A DNA stretch of 64,000 bases from Mycobacterium syngnathidarum (GCF_001942625.1 NZ_MLCL01000062.1:388192-452191); one strand, 5' to 3'. Shown: positions 9,447-18,402, counted from the stretch's first letter. A program made the numbers and translations. Notes: generated from the sequence alone by a model not told the origin.

Positions 9447-10265
9447 ATGCGAGAACTCAGAGTCGTTGGTTTGAACGTAGACGGCAGACGCATCATCTGT
9501 GAATCCGACGACACCGCCAAGGACATGTTCAGCTTGCGTGTCGATGACCGGCTGCGTGCCGCCATGCGCGGTGACAAGGTCGCCTCGAATCAGACCGATA
9601 TCGATGCAGAGGTGCAGAACGTGCTGCGACCCAAGGAGATTCAGGCCAGGATTCGCGCCGGGGCATCGGTGGAGCAGTTGGCCGAAGCAGCCGGGGTGCC
9701 TGTCGAACGGGTCGAGCGGTTCGCTCATCCGGTCTTGCTGGAACGCGCCCGGGCAGCCGAGCTGGCCACCGCGGCACATCCGGTACTGGCCGACGGACCT
9801 GCAGTACTGACGCTGCTGGAGACCGTCACCACTGCCCTGGTGGGTCGCGGACTCGACCCGGACTCCATTGCCTGGGACGCCTGGCGCAACGAGGACAGCC
9901 GCTGGACCGTGCAGCTGGCCTGGAAGGCCGGACGGTCCGACAACGTTGCGCATTTCCGGTACTCCCCCGGAGCTCACGGCGGCACCGTCACCGCGTCAGA
10001 CGATGCCGCCCGCCAGTTGATCAACCCCGATTTCGGTCGGCCGTTGCGCCCCGTCGCGGCGGTACCGCACCTCTTCGACCATCACGAAACCCCCGAAGTT
10101 CAGGAGAGCCCGGCCGCGGCCGTGCCCGACGAGTTCAGCCGGCCGGCCGAACCGGAGCCCGCCCCTGCCCCGCAGGCGCCCAAGCGCGGCCGCAAGGCGC
10201 GGCCGGCGGTTCCCGCGTGGGAGGACGTGCTGCTGGGCGTGCGGTCGTCCGGCACTCAGCCCTGA
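9447..10265 (+). CDS. sepH: Cell-division protein SepH (DUF3071)
   Basis: A 272-aa actinobacterial division factor that binds FtsZ and stimulates its assembly in Streptomyces and mycobacteria (established for the family). The N-terminal DUF3071 domain starts MRELRVVGLNVDGRRIICE and includes a helix-turn-helix, RAGASVEQLAEAAGVPVERV. A low-complexity linker rich in Pro, Ala and Glu leads to a basic patch (KRGRKARPAVP) and the conserved C-terminal tip AWEDVLLGV. ATG 9447 is chosen over TTG 9438 because AGGAGG (9431-9436) then sits at a normal distance. Corresponds to Rv0883c by context. Confidence 0.93.
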   Translation: MRELRVVGLNVDGRRIICESDDTAKDMFSLRVDDRLRAAMRGDKVASNQTDIDAEVQNVLRPKEIQARIRAGASVEQLAEAAGVPVERVERFAHPVLLERARAAELATAAHPVLADGPAVLTLLETVTTALVGRGLDPDSIAWDAWRNEDSRWTVQLAWKAGRSDNVAHFRYSPGAHGGTVTASDDAARQLINPDFGRPLRPVAAVPHLFDHHETPEVQESPAAAVPDEFSRPAEPEPAPAPQAPKRGRKARPAVPAWEDVLLGVRSSGTQP

Positions 10266-10284
10266 TCGTCTTCGAGGAGCCTGT

Positions 10285-10323
10285 GCTGAAGTTTGCGGCC
10301 ATCAGGTAGCCGCAATCTTCAGC
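10285..10323. repeat. 39-bp imperfect palindromic repeat, copy A
   Basis: Begins GCTGAAGTTTGCGGCC and ends GCCGCAATCTTCAGC, two arms that are near reverse complements, around the centre ATCAGGTA. Copies of identical length lie at 11347-11385 and 25412-25450. This copy sits 3' of both sepH and the convergent AbiEi/DUF559-like gene, which it flanks together with copy B. The fold would make a long hairpin. No T-run follows, so it is not a typical terminator. No function is known to me. Confidence 0.85.
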
Positions 10324-10340
10324 GTTGACAGCCCTCCACG

Positions 10341-11276
10341 TCAGGCCGCCAGCTCAACGCCGGTGAACTCGCAGCCCGGACCGCAGGCGTGGCCACTCAC
10401 CCTGATCCCGTGGCGCCGCATCACCTGGGCGATCTTCGCGGCGGTCCGGCACGGTCGGTCGAAAACCTGACGGTAGGACAGTCGGACGGTTGAGCGGCCG
10501 TCGACCGCGGCGTCGAGATCACGCTCGACATCCTCGTTTCGTGCCGATGCCGTGTTGTGGAACAAGAGGCCATCGAGTTCGACCACGAGCCGTTGGTCGT
10601 ACTCAGCATCGCGGTAGCTCACCCCCACCGATGAGGTCGAACGCTTCTGACGAGCGGCCCGTGGCAATCCGTGCGCCCGTTCCACGCGATTGAGATATCC
10701 GTGCTCCAGAACCGAGCAGGTGCCCTCGGCAATGTCGACCATCACCGCCCGCAGCCAGCGTCTTCTGCGAACCCGTAAACGAGCGTCGAGGGCTCGCAGT
10801 AGATGTCGTGCGGTGGTTCGCCGCGATTGGCAGGCGTTGGCCAGCACCGCGATGGCATCGAACTCGGATTTGGCCTGGCATGCGACGTCAAGGGCGGCTT
10901 CCTCGAAACGCAGCCGTGGCGGACCGACGTGCCAGAGCACCCGTTCCTGCAGGTGGGCCTGATGGTGGATGCGCACTCCGTGGGGTTCGGCGAGCACGCC
11001 CCGGTCGCGGGAGACTGCGATATGGATCACCGCACCCTCGTCGGTCAACGCCGATTCCAGGCACAGCGCCGCCGGAGCCGCGTAAAGCACTGCGGCCCAG
11101 GCCCGTTGCAGCCACGTCAACGGTCCGGTGTGATCGATGTACACGCCGTCGTGGACCCGCGCCCACTCATTACGCCGGAGCAACCGTCGAATGTCGTGCT
11201 GCTGCATCCCCGCGTCCAGGGCTTGCCGACGCGAAACAACTCCCGACTGCTGCCCAAGCACGTCCCCGATGTCCAC
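10341..11276 (-). CDS. AbiEi-type antitoxin domain plus DUF559 endonuclease-like protein
   Basis: A 311-aa protein combining an N-terminal winged-helix of the AbiEi type (residues 1-50: VVSRRQALDAGMQQHDIRRL then VHDGVYIDHTG) with a C-terminal DUF559/Vsr-like nuclease fold (YRDAEYDQRLVVELDGLLFH, then RDLDAAVDGRSTVRLSYRQV). The E-x-D-G residues resemble the PD-(D/E)xK-like core of that family. Such genes are numerous in mycobacteria; their role is not settled. GTG start at 11276. The gene is missing at this spot in M. tuberculosis as I recall the order, and it is bracketed by two copies of a 39-bp palindrome, so it looks like an insertion. Confidence 0.78.
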   Translation of the reverse strand: MDIGDVLGQQSGVVSRRQALDAGMQQHDIRRLLRRNEWARVHDGVYIDHTGPLTWLQRAWAAVLYAAPAALCLESALTDEGAVIHIAVSRDRGVLAEPHGVRIHHQAHLQERVLWHVGPPRLRFEEAALDVACQAKSEFDAIAVLANACQSRRTTARHLLRALDARLRVRRRRWLRAVMVDIAEGTCSVLEHGYLNRVERAHGLPRAARQKRSTSSVGVSYRDAEYDQRLVVELDGLLFHNTASARNEDVERDLDAAVDGRSTVRLSYRQVFDRPCRTAAKIAQVMRRHGIRVSGHACGPGCEFTGVELAA

Positions 11277-11346
11277 GCCGTCGATGCTCGTCGACCGGCG
11301 ACTCCCCGACCAGACCCGTTCCGCGCACTTGTGGATAACTACGTGC

Positions 11347-11385
11347 GCTGAAGATCGCGGCTACCTGGTGGCCGCAATCCTCAGC
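11347..11385. repeat. 39-bp imperfect palindromic repeat, copy B
   Basis: Same length and arms as copy A: begins GCTGAAGATCGCGGCTACC and ends GGTGGCCGCAATCCTCAGC. It lies 70 nt upstream of the start of the AbiEi/DUF559-like gene, within the 185-nt gap before the DUF2537 gene. With copy A it encloses about 1.02 kb. Whether it acts in transcription of the neighbouring gene or is only a passenger cannot be told from the sequence. Confidence 0.85.
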
Positions 11386-11461
11386 ACTCACAGGCCCGCA
11401 GTGTGGTGCACCGACCACCAACGTGAGCAGGGTCTGGAGACCGAACTGGTGGCCTGAGCGG

Positions 11462-11737
11462 TCAGCCCTGGGTCAGCCCGATCGCCAGCAGCGCCAACCA
11501 GCCACCCGCCACCCCGACGCCCGAACCCAGGACGAACCAGCGCCACACCGGCCGGTGCCGCCAACCCCACACCGTCGGGGCCAGACCTCCGACGGCCACC
11601 ATGTTCAGCCCGATCGCTAGAAGCGGGTGAACACGCAGCAACCCGACCCCGAGCACCACGATCGCCGCACCGAGCACCACGGCCACGAAGGCGGCCACCG
11701 TCAGGCCGGTACCCCACGGCGTGGAATCGTCGGTCAC
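11462..11737 (-). CDS. Small membrane protein, DUF2537-like (Rv0882-like)
   Basis: A 91-aa protein with three predicted membrane segments (LTVAAFVAVVLGAAIVVLGV, LLAIGLNMVAVGGLAPTVWG and the C-terminal GVGVAGGWLALLAIGL) and a charged WRHRPVWRW loop. Function unknown. Position just downstream of the TrmH gene on the same strand (20 nt apart) and size match M. tuberculosis Rv0882 as recalled. Confidence 0.85.
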   Translation of the reverse strand: MTDDSTPWGTGLTVAAFVAVVLGAAIVVLGVGLLRVHPLLAIGLNMVAVGGLAPTVWGWRHRPVWRWFVLGSGVGVAGGWLALLAIGLTQG

Positions 11738-11757
11738 GGAGTCAATCTAGCGCGATC

Positions 11758-12579
11758 TCAGCTTCCGAGCCTGGCGCGTTCGTAGAACGCGAGCGCCGCC
11801 GCGGTGGCGACGTTGAGCGAATCGGTGCCGCGCGACATCGGAATGCGCACCCGCACATCGCTGGCCCGCATCGTGTGCTCGGTCAGACCGGGACCTTCCG
11901 CGCCGACCAGGATCGCCACCCGGTCCCCTTCGAGCTGCGACATCGCCTCCGACAATGTCGCGGCAGCCGGATCGGGCGTCATCGCCATGACCCGAAACCC
12001 TTTGTCGCGCAACAATGTCAAATCGCCGGGCCAGGATGCAGCCCGGGCGAACGGCACCAGCAGGGCGTGCCCCATCGACACCCGCACCGCGCGCCGGTAC
12101 AGCGGATCGGCGCAGCCCGCGCCGAACACCACCGCATCGACTGCGAGCCCGGCGGCATTACGGAAGATCGACCCCAGATTCTCGTGGTCGTTGACTCCTT
12201 CGAGCACCGCCACGGTGCGTGCACCGGAAATCACCTCGGCCACCGACAACTCGGGTGCCCGGGAGGCCGACGCCAGCACGCCACGGTTGAGGTGGAAGCC
12301 GACCGCGGCGGCCATCACCTCAGCACTCGTCCGGTAGAAAGGCACATCCACACCGTCGAGATCAGCCGCGAGCTCGGTCAGGCGCCGATCGGTGCCCAGC
12401 AGGGCGCGCGGGACGAACCGGGAGGCCAGCAAACGCTGTACGACCAGCACCCCCTCGGCGATCACCAGCCCCTTGCCGCTGGGCAGATCGGGCCGGCGGT
12501 CCACGCTGTTGAGATCACGGAAGTCGTCCAACCGGGAATCGGCCGGGTCCTCGATATCGATTACCTGCAGCAGACTCAC
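11758..12579 (-). CDS. TrmH/SpoU-family RNA 2'-O-methyltransferase (Rv0881-like)
   Basis: A 273-aa SPOUT methyltransferase that would use S-adenosylmethionine to methylate a ribose in rRNA or tRNA. The three knot motifs are present: [18 protein letters not shown] (motif 1), [16 protein letters not shown] (motif 2) and [20 protein letters not shown] (motif 3). An N-terminal L30e-like substrate-binding region precedes them ([12 protein letters not shown]). Its GTG start overlaps the stop of the MarR gene upstream (GTGA), so the two are coupled. The exact target nucleotide is unknown. Confidence 0.92.
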   Translation of the reverse strand: MSLLQVIDIEDPADSRLDDFRDLNSVDRRPDLPSGKGLVIAEGVLVVQRLLASRFVPRALLGTDRRLTELAADLDGVDVPFYRTSAEVMAAAVGFHLNRGVLASASRAPELSVAEVISGARTVAVLEGVNDHENLGSIFRNAAGLAVDAVVFGAGCADPLYRRAVRVSMGHALLVPFARAASWPGDLTLLRDKGFRVMAMTPDPAAATLSEAMSQLEGDRVAILVGAEGPGLTEHTMRASDVRVRIPMSRGTDSLNVATAAALAFYERARLGS

Positions 12580-13007
12580 GCGCCTTCGAGAACCATTGCC
12601 GACATCAGATCGGTCGCGGTGACCAGAGTCTGCCGTTCAGCCGGGTCCAACCGCGACAGCTGCGCCATCAGCCACTCCTGGCTGGCCTTGCGCTCGGCCT
12701 CGACCAGGGTCACGCCGGCCGGTGAAGCCGACACCACGATCTGGCGCCCGTCGACCGGATGGGCGGATCGCGCCACGAGCCCCTGCTCGGCCAGTGAAGC
12801 GATCACCCGGGTCATCGACGGAGGGCGCACCCGCTCACGCAACGCCAAGGCACCCGGCGTCATCGCGCCCTCCTTGGCCAAGGTGGCCAGCGCCGAGAAC
12901 TGGGTCAGCGAAACCGGGGATTCCGCACGCCGCGTACGCAATTGACGCGCAAGACGGACTACCGCCAGAGCCAGATCATTCGCCAGGAGCGCCTCCGGAT
13001 CCTTCAC
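12576..13007 (-). CDS. MarR-family transcriptional regulator (Rv0880-like)
   Basis: A 143-aa winged-helix regulator. Core: [20 protein letters not shown] (recognition region), then [20 protein letters not shown] and the wing [13 protein letters not shown]. The frame is open far upstream, but GTG 13007 gives 143 aa, the length of M. tuberculosis Rv0880 as recalled, and the family start [25 protein letters not shown] -10 element ends 7 nt before this GTG, so the mRNA is probably leaderless. It is translationally coupled to the TrmH gene. Confidence 0.9.
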   Translation of the reverse strand: MKDPEALLANDLALAVVRLARQLRTRRAESPVSLTQFSALATLAKEGAMTPGALALRERVRPPSMTRVIASLAEQGLVARSAHPVDGRQIVVSASPAGVTLVEAERKASQEWLMAQLSRLDPAERQTLVTATDLMSAMVLEGA

Positions 13008-13014
13008 ATCGGAA

Positions 13015-13020
13015 ATAGTA
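13015..13020 (-). promoter_or_regulatory. Predicted -10 element for a leaderless MarR transcript
   Basis: On the minus strand TACTAT is followed by TTCCGAT and then the GTG start. Mycobacterial -10 elements follow TANNNT and transcription begins about seven bases downstream, which puts the first transcribed base at the GTG itself. No Shine-Dalgarno sequence is visible, in keeping with leaderless translation. Confidence 0.55.
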
Positions 13021-13092
13021 CTGAGGCTGACGCAGTAAAGGGCTAAAACCAGGACCAATGAATCGCCCTGCCATCGGATACGTTGGTCACCG

Positions 13093-13356
13093 ATGACCGA
13101 CGACACCGACGACGCGCAGGAGCCCCAGCCACCGGCCCTACCGCGTGCACTGCTGGAACCGTGGCCGGTGATCGCGGTGATCGCCACCGGCTGGTTGATC
13201 GCCACCGTCGTGGCGTTCACCGTCAGCGGTCTGCAACACTGGCGGCCGTTCACGCTCGCCGGGCTGGCGATCGGCGTTCTCGGCACGACCATCTTTCTGA
13301 TCCAGCGCCGTGCCGTGCGTCGCGGATCCCGCGGCGCACAAAGCGGATTGACCTGA
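13093..13356 (+). CDS. DUF2530 small membrane protein (Rv0879c-like)
   Basis: An 87-aa protein with an acidic, proline-rich N-terminus and two membrane segments ([19 protein letters not shown] and [17 protein letters not shown]) followed by a basic tail [11 protein letters not shown], suggesting both ends face the cytoplasm. Matches the DUF2530 family; function unknown. Divergent from the MarR gene with an 85-nt gap. Confidence 0.85.
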   Translation: MTDDTDDAQEPQPPALPRALLEPWPVIAVIATGWLIATVVAFTVSGLQHWRPFTLAGLAIGVLGTTIFLIQRRAVRRGSRGAQSGLT

Positions 13357-13365
13357 GGAGACACC

Positions 13366-13818
13366 ATGGCCGCACCACTTCTGCAAGCCACCATCGACAT
13401 CGAGGCACCGGTCGACAAAGTGTGGGGGCTGGTCTCGGACTTGAGCCGGATGCCGCAGTGGAGCCCGCAGTGCCGGTACATGGGGCCCCTCGGCCCGCTG
13501 CGGCCGGGAACCCGCACCTTCAATCTCAACCGGCGCAAGTTCATGTTCTGGCCCACCACCTCACGCATCACCGAGGTCGTCGACAACAAGAAGCTCGCAT
13601 TTCTGGTGGAGGGTAACAACACCATCTGGAGCTACGAACTGGAGCCGACTGCCACCGGTACCAGGGTGACCGAATCCCGCCACGCCGAGAACGGCACCAC
13701 GGCCGTGTCCAACGCTCTGGTCGGCGCGTTGTTCGGCGGAGTCCCCAGCTTCGAGGATGAGCTGGTCGACGGGATGAATGCGTCACTGGCGCGGATCAAG
13801 GCCGCCGCCGAGAACTGA
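13366..13818 (+). CDS. SRPBCC (polyketide cyclase/START-like) protein
   Basis: A 150-aa lipid- or ligand-binding SRPBCC fold: [20 protein letters not shown] is the first strand and helix, [13 protein letters not shown] follows, then a beta-sheet with [16 protein letters not shown] and a long C-terminal helix ([17 protein letters not shown]). The ligand is unknown. It sits 9 nt after DUF2530 on the same strand, with GGAG before the ATG, and so is probably co-transcribed. Unlike the gene order recalled for M. tuberculosis, where a PPE gene is present here. Confidence 0.88.
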   Translation: MAAPLLQATIDIEAPVDKVWGLVSDLSRMPQWSPQCRYMGPLGPLRPGTRTFNLNRRKFMFWPTTSRITEVVDNKKLAFLVEGNNTIWSYELEPTATGTRVTESRHAENGTTAVSNALVGALFGGVPSFEDELVDGMNASLARIKAAAEN

Positions 13819-13821
13819 GCC

Positions 13822-14625
13822 CTATTCGGCGGTGTCGAGGACACCGTCGTCGTAGGGCTCGTACATCGGTGACCCGGTGCCGGGCGGTTGCGGGGTGTCC
13901 GAATGGGCCCCGCAGCCGTATTCGGCCTCCACCACATGCCCGTCAGCAGACAGATCGTTGGCACACACGCCGAACATCACGCCCAGCGCACCGCCGAGCG
14001 GCAGATAGAACCCGCAGTCGCGGCAGACCCGGCGCGTCGAGCGGGCCATCGCCGAACCCGGCCCGTGATCACCGTCGTGCCACCGCTGCGCCGCCTGCGC
14101 CCGGCCCCACGCACTGAGCACCTGGCGCCGGCCGAGGCCGAGCTCGAGCGGAGCGTCGTCGATCAGCGGATCCCCGGTGGCCACGTATCCGGGAACCAAA
14201 CGGGGATCGTTCGGTGGCGGAGCCAGCAGGTCGCCGGGCCCCAGATCGCCGGGACGGACCCGGTCCTGCCACGGCACCCACTGCGGTGCCAGCAGCGCCG
14301 TCGGGCCCGGAATCAGCACCAACTCGCTGATCGTCGCGTGATCGGCGCCCGGATAGGCCGCCACCACGACAGCCCACTGCCACCCGCGGTAACCAGGCAG
14401 GTCAGCCAGGAATCGGTGCGTGGCCGAGGCGGCATCTTCGATGCTCACACCGAGGTACTCACCGACGGCGCCCTCGCCGCTGAACTCGATCAGCGCCGCG
14501 CGCGCCTGCTCGGCGGCACCCGAGAGCAACGCCTCCTGTTCCGGCGACGGTGCCGCAGGGCCGGTTTCCCGGTCGGATTCGTAGGCCTGCTCGGCTGGTT
14601 CGGTCACGCTTTCCATCGCCTCCAT
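13822..14625 (-). CDS. DUF3027 protein (Rv0877-like)
   Basis: A 267-aa soluble protein of the actinobacterial DUF3027 family. An acidic N-terminal tail (TEPAEQAYESDRETG) precedes a conserved globular part with RGWQWAVVVAAYPGADHATI and ELVLIPGPTALLAPQWVPW. A C-terminal C-x2-C...C set (RVCRDCGFYLPLGG, FGVCANDLS, YGCGAHSD) could bind zinc; this is inference. Two ATG starts are possible, 14625 and 14616; GGAGG lies too close to the second, and neither has an ideal ribosome site. Function unknown. Confidence 0.85.
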   Translation of the reverse strand: MEAMESVTEPAEQAYESDRETGPAAPSPEQEALLSGAAEQARAALIEFSGEGAVGEYLGVSIEDAASATHRFLADLPGYRGWQWAVVVAAYPGADHATISELVLIPGPTALLAPQWVPWQDRVRPGDLGPGDLLAPPPNDPRLVPGYVATGDPLIDDAPLELGLGRRQVLSAWGRAQAAQRWHDGDHGPGSAMARSTRRVCRDCGFYLPLGGALGVMFGVCANDLSADGHVVEAEYGCGAHSDTPQPPGTGSPMYEPYDDGVLDTAE

Positions 14626-14703
14626 AGTGCCTGATCGGGGCGACCGCGGGCCACACCGGTCGCCTGTCGGCCGCCTGGACGCCGGATAAGAGAGAATCGA
14701 GGG

Positions 14704-16371
14704 GTGACCTACTACCCGCCGCGGCCCCCAGCCGATCACGGTGCGGAACATCCCGGAATGGCGAACTACCCCAGCGATGAGACGCCGCGCCGGCCACGCA
14801 GGCAATCAGTGCCCAGCTCCAACCGCTGGCTGCCGCCACTCGATGAGCAACACACCGCCGCGCATTCCGCGCCCGACGACACACCGCCGCGCCGGGGTGT
14901 CGGGTCAGCGGCCGGCGAGAGGGTCACAGTCACCCGGGCAGCAGCGGCGCGCAGTCGCGAAATGGGTTCGCGCATGTACGGTTTCGTACACCGTGCGGCA
15001 ACCGCCGACGGCGCCGACAAGTCGGGGCTGACGGCACTGACCTGGCCGGTCGTGGCGAACTTCGCCGTCGACGCGGCCATGGCCGTGGCCCTGGCCAACA
15101 CGCTGTTCTTCGCCGCGGCCAGCGGCGAGTCCAAGGGCAAGGTGGCGCTGTACCTGCTGATCACCATCGCACCGTTCGCGGTGATCGCCCCACTGATCGG
15201 GCCCGCACTCGACCGCCTGCAGCACGGCCGCCGAGTGGCGCTGGCCGCGTCCTTCGCGCTGCGCACCGTGCTGATCGTGGTGCTGATCGCCAACTACGAC
15301 GGCGCCACCGGAAGCTATCCGTCCTGGGTGCTCTATCCATGCGCGCTCGGAATGATGGTGCTGTCCAAATCCTTCTCCGTGCTGCGCAGCGCGGTCACCC
15401 CGCGCGTGTTGCCCCCGTCGATCGACCTGGTCCGGGTGAACTCCCGGTTGACCACCTTCGGACTACTCGGTGGCACCGTCGTGGGCGGCGCGATCGCCGC
15501 CGGCGCCGAGTACCTGTTCAACATGGCGGAACTGCCCGGGGCGCTGTACATGGTGGTCGCGGTCAGCGTCGCCGGCGCCGTGCTGTCCATGCGGATCCCG
15601 AAATGGGTCGAGGTGACCGAAGGTGAGGTGCCCACCACGCTCAGCTACCACGGTCAATCGGCGGGCCGGGCCGACGAGCTGCGTCGGCACCCCGACAAGC
15701 CCAAGGCCGAACGTCAGCCGTTGGGCCGCAACACCATCACCGCGTTGTGGGGCAACTGCACCATCAAGGTGATGGTCGGGTTCCTGTTCCTCTACCCCGC
15801 ATTCGTCGCCAAGTCCCACGATGCCAGCGGTTGGGAACAGCTGCTGATCCTCGGGCTGATCGGCGCCGCGGCCGGCATCGGAAACTTCGGCGGCAACATC
15901 ACCGCGGCCCGGCTCAAACTCGGCCACCCCGCCCAGCTGGTGGTACGGGCGGCCGGGGCGGTCACCGTCGTCGCCCTGGCCACCGCACTGACCGGAAATC
16001 TTCTGGTGGCTGCCGGGGCCACGCTCGTCACCTCGGCCGCCAGCGCCATCGCCAAGGCCTCGCTGGACGCGTCCCTGCAGGACGATCTGCCCGAGGCCTC
16101 ACGGGCCTCGGCGTTCGGCCGGTCCGAATCGGTGCTGCAGCTGGCCTGGGTGGCCGGCGGCGCCACCGGGGTGCTGATCTACACAGACCTCACAGTCGGG
16201 TTCACTACGATCACGGCCGTGCTGATATTGGGCCTGGCGCAGACGATCGTGAGCTACCGCGGCGAATCACTGATTCCCGGCCTGGGCGGCAACCGCCCGG
16301 TCCATGCCGCACGAGAAGGCGGCAGCCGCCGCTCCGCCGCCCCGAGGACAGCACAGTGGGAGTCCCGATGA
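14704..16371 (+). CDS. MFS transporter with long N-terminal tail (Rv0876c-like)
   Basis: A 555-aa protein with about 110 hydrophilic, Pro/Arg-rich N-terminal residues followed by some 11-12 membrane segments in a major-facilitator layout (first: LTWPVVANFAVDAAMAVALA; then VALYLLITIAPFAVIAPLIG). The cytosolic central loop is EVTEGEVPTTLSYHGQ to RQPLGRNTITALW. GTG start at 14704. Substrate unknown. It is translationally coupled through ATGA to the DUF2771 gene that follows, a pairing kept in mycobacteria as I recall (Rv0876c-Rv0875c), which suggests they act together in the envelope. Confidence 0.88.
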   Translation: MTYYPPRPPADHGAEHPGMANYPSDETPRRPRRQSVPSSNRWLPPLDEQHTAAHSAPDDTPPRRGVGSAAGERVTVTRAAAARSREMGSRMYGFVHRAATADGADKSGLTALTWPVVANFAVDAAMAVALANTLFFAAASGESKGKVALYLLITIAPFAVIAPLIGPALDRLQHGRRVALAASFALRTVLIVVLIANYDGATGSYPSWVLYPCALGMMVLSKSFSVLRSAVTPRVLPPSIDLVRVNSRLTTFGLLGGTVVGGAIAAGAEYLFNMAELPGALYMVVAVSVAGAVLSMRIPKWVEVTEGEVPTTLSYHGQSAGRADELRRHPDKPKAERQPLGRNTITALWGNCTIKVMVGFLFLYPAFVAKSHDASGWEQLLILGLIGAAAGIGNFGGNITAARLKLGHPAQLVVRAAGAVTVVALATALTGNLLVAAGATLVTSAASAIAKASLDASLQDDLPEASRASAFGRSESVLQLAWVAGGATGVLIYTDLTVGFTTITAVLILGLAQTIVSYRGESLIPGLGGNRPVHAAREGGSRRSAAPRTAQWESR

Positions 16372-16880
16372 AACGTGCTCTGGCGGTCCTGGCGGCCGTG
16401 GTCGTGCTGGCGATCGCCGGCACCGCGGTCGGGGTCTGGCGCCTGCACAGTTCGCACGGCGACCGACTGCCGCAGATCAGTGCGTACTCGCACGGGCACT
16501 CGGTGCGGGTCGAACCGTTCCAGTACTGCGAGGTGCTCAACCTCGATGACTGCCAGGAACCGCGCGACACGGGTGAGCTTCGGGTCACCGAGGACAGCCC
16601 GGTGCAGCTCTCCGTGCCCAGCGCGGTCGCCCGGGCGCCGTGGCGCCTGCTGCGGGTCTACGAGAATCCGATCGACACAACCGTCACGTACTACGCACCC
16701 AAGACCACGCTGGCCGTCACCATCCCCACGGTCGACCCCAACCGGGGCCGGCTGACCGGGCTGGCGGTCCAGCTGCTGACCCTGGTCCAGGATCAAGACG
16801 GCGAGGAGTTCGCGCTGCCGCACGCCGAGTGGTCGGTCAGCACGATATGGCCGGACCGCGAGCACGCGGACCCGCGCTAG
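16368..16880 (+). CDS. DUF2771-like exported protein (Rv0875c-like)
   Basis: A 170-aa protein with an N-terminal signal-anchor (ALAVLAAVVVLAIAGTAVGV) and an extracytoplasmic domain containing two cysteines (FQYCEVLNLDDCQEP) likely to form a disulfide. The C-terminal half is a beta-rich region with YENPIDTTVTYYAPKTTLAV. The ATG overlaps the TGA of the MFS gene. Function unknown; its coupling to the transporter suggests an accessory subunit (inference). It overlaps the end of the convergent GST gene by 4 nt. Confidence 0.85.
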   Translation: MKRALAVLAAVVVLAIAGTAVGVWRLHSSHGDRLPQISAYSHGHSVRVEPFQYCEVLNLDDCQEPRDTGELRVTEDSPVQLSVPSAVARAPWRLLRVYENPIDTTVTYYAPKTTLAVTIPTVDPNRGRLTGLAVQLLTLVQDQDGEEFALPHAEWSVSTIWPDREHADPR

Positions 16881-17893
16881 CCGGCTGAGTGTCCGGACGG
16901 TACGCGCTCGCCCTCGGGCGTCGGCCCCGGCGGGGTGCCGTCGCCGAAAGGCCTGCCGCCCAATGATTCCCGACCATGCGGCGTGAGCCAGTTGGCCAGA
17001 TCCGGACCCTTGGGCACGATCTGCGTCGGATTGATGTCCGAATGCACGAGGTAGTAGTGCTGTTTGATCTGGACGAAATCGATGGTGTCACCGAATCCCG
17101 GCGTCTGGAACAGATCCCGCGCGTACGCCCACAGCACGTCCATCTCGGCGAGCTTGGACCGGTTGCACTTGAAATGCCCGTGATAGACCGGGTCGAACCG
17201 GGCCAGTGTGGTGAACAGCCGCACGTCGGCCTCGGTGATGGTGTCGCCCACCAGAAATCGCTGAGTGCTCAGCCGGTCGGTCAGCCAGTCCAACGCGGCG
17301 AACAACCGGTCGTAGGCCGCATCGTAGGCCTGCTGTGAGCCGGCGAAACCACACCGGTACACCCCGTTGTTGATCTCGGTGTAGATACGCTTGGCCACCT
17401 CGTCGATCTCGGCACGCAGCGGCTCGGGATACAGCTGCGGGGCACCCTCGCGGTGATAGGCCGTCCACTCGGTGGAAAAGTCCAGCGTCATCTGGGCGAA
17501 ATCGTTGGTGACCACCGCACCCGTGTCGATCTCGACGATCGCGGGCACGGTGATGCCCTTCGGATACTCGGGGTCACGCTTGAAGTACGCGTCCTGCAAC
17601 CGCGGGATCTTGAGCACCGGATCGAGACCGCCGGGGTCGAGGTCGAAGGTCCAACTGCGCGCATCGTGCGTAGGCCCGCAAAAGCCAATGGACAGAACAT
17701 CTTCCAGACCCAGCAGGCGCCGGACGATGATCGTGCGGTTGGCCCAGGGGCAGGCCCGCGCGACGATCAGCCGGTACCGGCCCGGTTCGACGGGAAAGCC
17801 GTCACGGCCATCGGCCGTGATCCTGGTGGTGATGTAGTTGGTATCGCGGTTGAACTCACCGCTGCCGGTTGCGACGTACGAGCCCTGGGCCAT
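16877..17893 (-). CDS. Xi-class glutathione-S-transferase-like protein (glutathionyl-hydroquinone reductase family)
   Basis: A 338-aa thioredoxin-fold/GST protein. The family active-site motif ACPWANRTIIVRRLLGLE is near residue 48, with the nucleophilic Cys of CPWA. The C-terminal helical domain includes NNGVYRCGFAGSQQAYDAAY and LVGDTITEADVRLFTTLARF, both typical of the YqjG/ECM4 group. Enzymes of this class reductively remove glutathione from quinone adducts; mycobacteria use mycothiol, so the thiol partner here is probably different (inference). The last residues are Pro/Gly-rich and poorly conserved. Confidence 0.9.
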   Translation of the reverse strand: MAQGSYVATGSGEFNRDTNYITTRITADGRDGFPVEPGRYRLIVARACPWANRTIIVRRLLGLEDVLSIGFCGPTHDARSWTFDLDPGGLDPVLKIPRLQDAYFKRDPEYPKGITVPAIVEIDTGAVVTNDFAQMTLDFSTEWTAYHREGAPQLYPEPLRAEIDEVAKRIYTEINNGVYRCGFAGSQQAYDAAYDRLFAALDWLTDRLSTQRFLVGDTITEADVRLFTTLARFDPVYHGHFKCNRSKLAEMDVLWAYARDLFQTPGFGDTIDFVQIKQHYYLVHSDINPTQIVPKGPDLANWLTPHGRESLGGRPFGDGTPPGPTPEGERVPSGHSAG

Positions 17894-17918
17894 ATCCCCA
17901 GCATGCCCGCAGACAGCG

Positions 17919-18329
17919 TCAGGCGTCGAGCTCCTGCGCCACAGCCTTGACCACCTCGGACACCCGGCGCGCGACCTTGCGGTCGGGGTAGCGGCCCTTG
18001 CGCAGCTCGGGCTGGACGATGTCCTCGAGCAGCGTGATCATGTCCGAAACCATGCCGTGCAACTCGTCGGGCGTGTGCTTGTGCTCGGGACGCTCGGCCT
18101 CGCGGCGGGCCCGGCTCAAGCTCGGGGGCGGGTCGATGAGCTTGAGGCTCAACGCCTGCGGGCCACGACGACCGGCAGCCACGCCGAATTCCACGCGTTG
18201 ACCGGCCTTGAGGCCTTCGACACCCGCGGGCAACGCCGAGGACCGCACATAGACGTCCTCACCGTCCTCTTGGGACACAAAGCCGAAGCCCTTTTCGGCG
18301 TCGTACCACTTCACCTTGCCGGTCGGCAC
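17919..18329 (-). CDS. cspB: Cold-shock domain protein CspB with C-terminal extension
   Basis: A 136-aa RNA-binding protein: an N-terminal cold-shock domain with RNP-1-like [19 protein letters not shown], followed by a conserved actinobacterial tail ([20 protein letters not shown], then [20 protein letters not shown]) that makes it about twice as long as CspA. GTG 18329 is preferred because the family begins V-P-T-G-K-V-K-W-Y and GGTGAG lies 5 nt upstream; GTG 18338 would add three residues. The 5' leader can form a strong hairpin (18376-18402). Confidence 0.92.
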   Translation of the reverse strand: MPTGKVKWYDAEKGFGFVSQEDGEDVYVRSSALPAGVEGLKAGQRVEFGVAAGRRGPQALSLKLIDPPPSLSRARREAERPEHKHTPDELHGMVSDMITLLEDIVQPELRKGRYPDRKVARRVSEVVKAVAQELDA

Positions 18330-18375
18330 TGCACTCACCCGCTCGTCTTGTCAGAACTGCCTACACACATAAAGC

Positions 18376-18402
18376 TCGCGTCCCGTCAGCGCCGGGACGC
18401 GA
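18376..18402 (-). promoter_or_regulatory. Stem-loop in the cspB leader
   Basis: TCGCGTCCC (18376-18384) and GGGACGCGA (18394-18402) form a perfect 9-bp stem with a 9-nt loop, 47-73 nt upstream of the cspB start on its strand. Long structured leaders control translation of some cold-shock genes, but those leaders are from other bacteria; a role here is inference. No T-run follows on the minus strand, so it is not an ordinary terminator. Confidence 0.4.
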
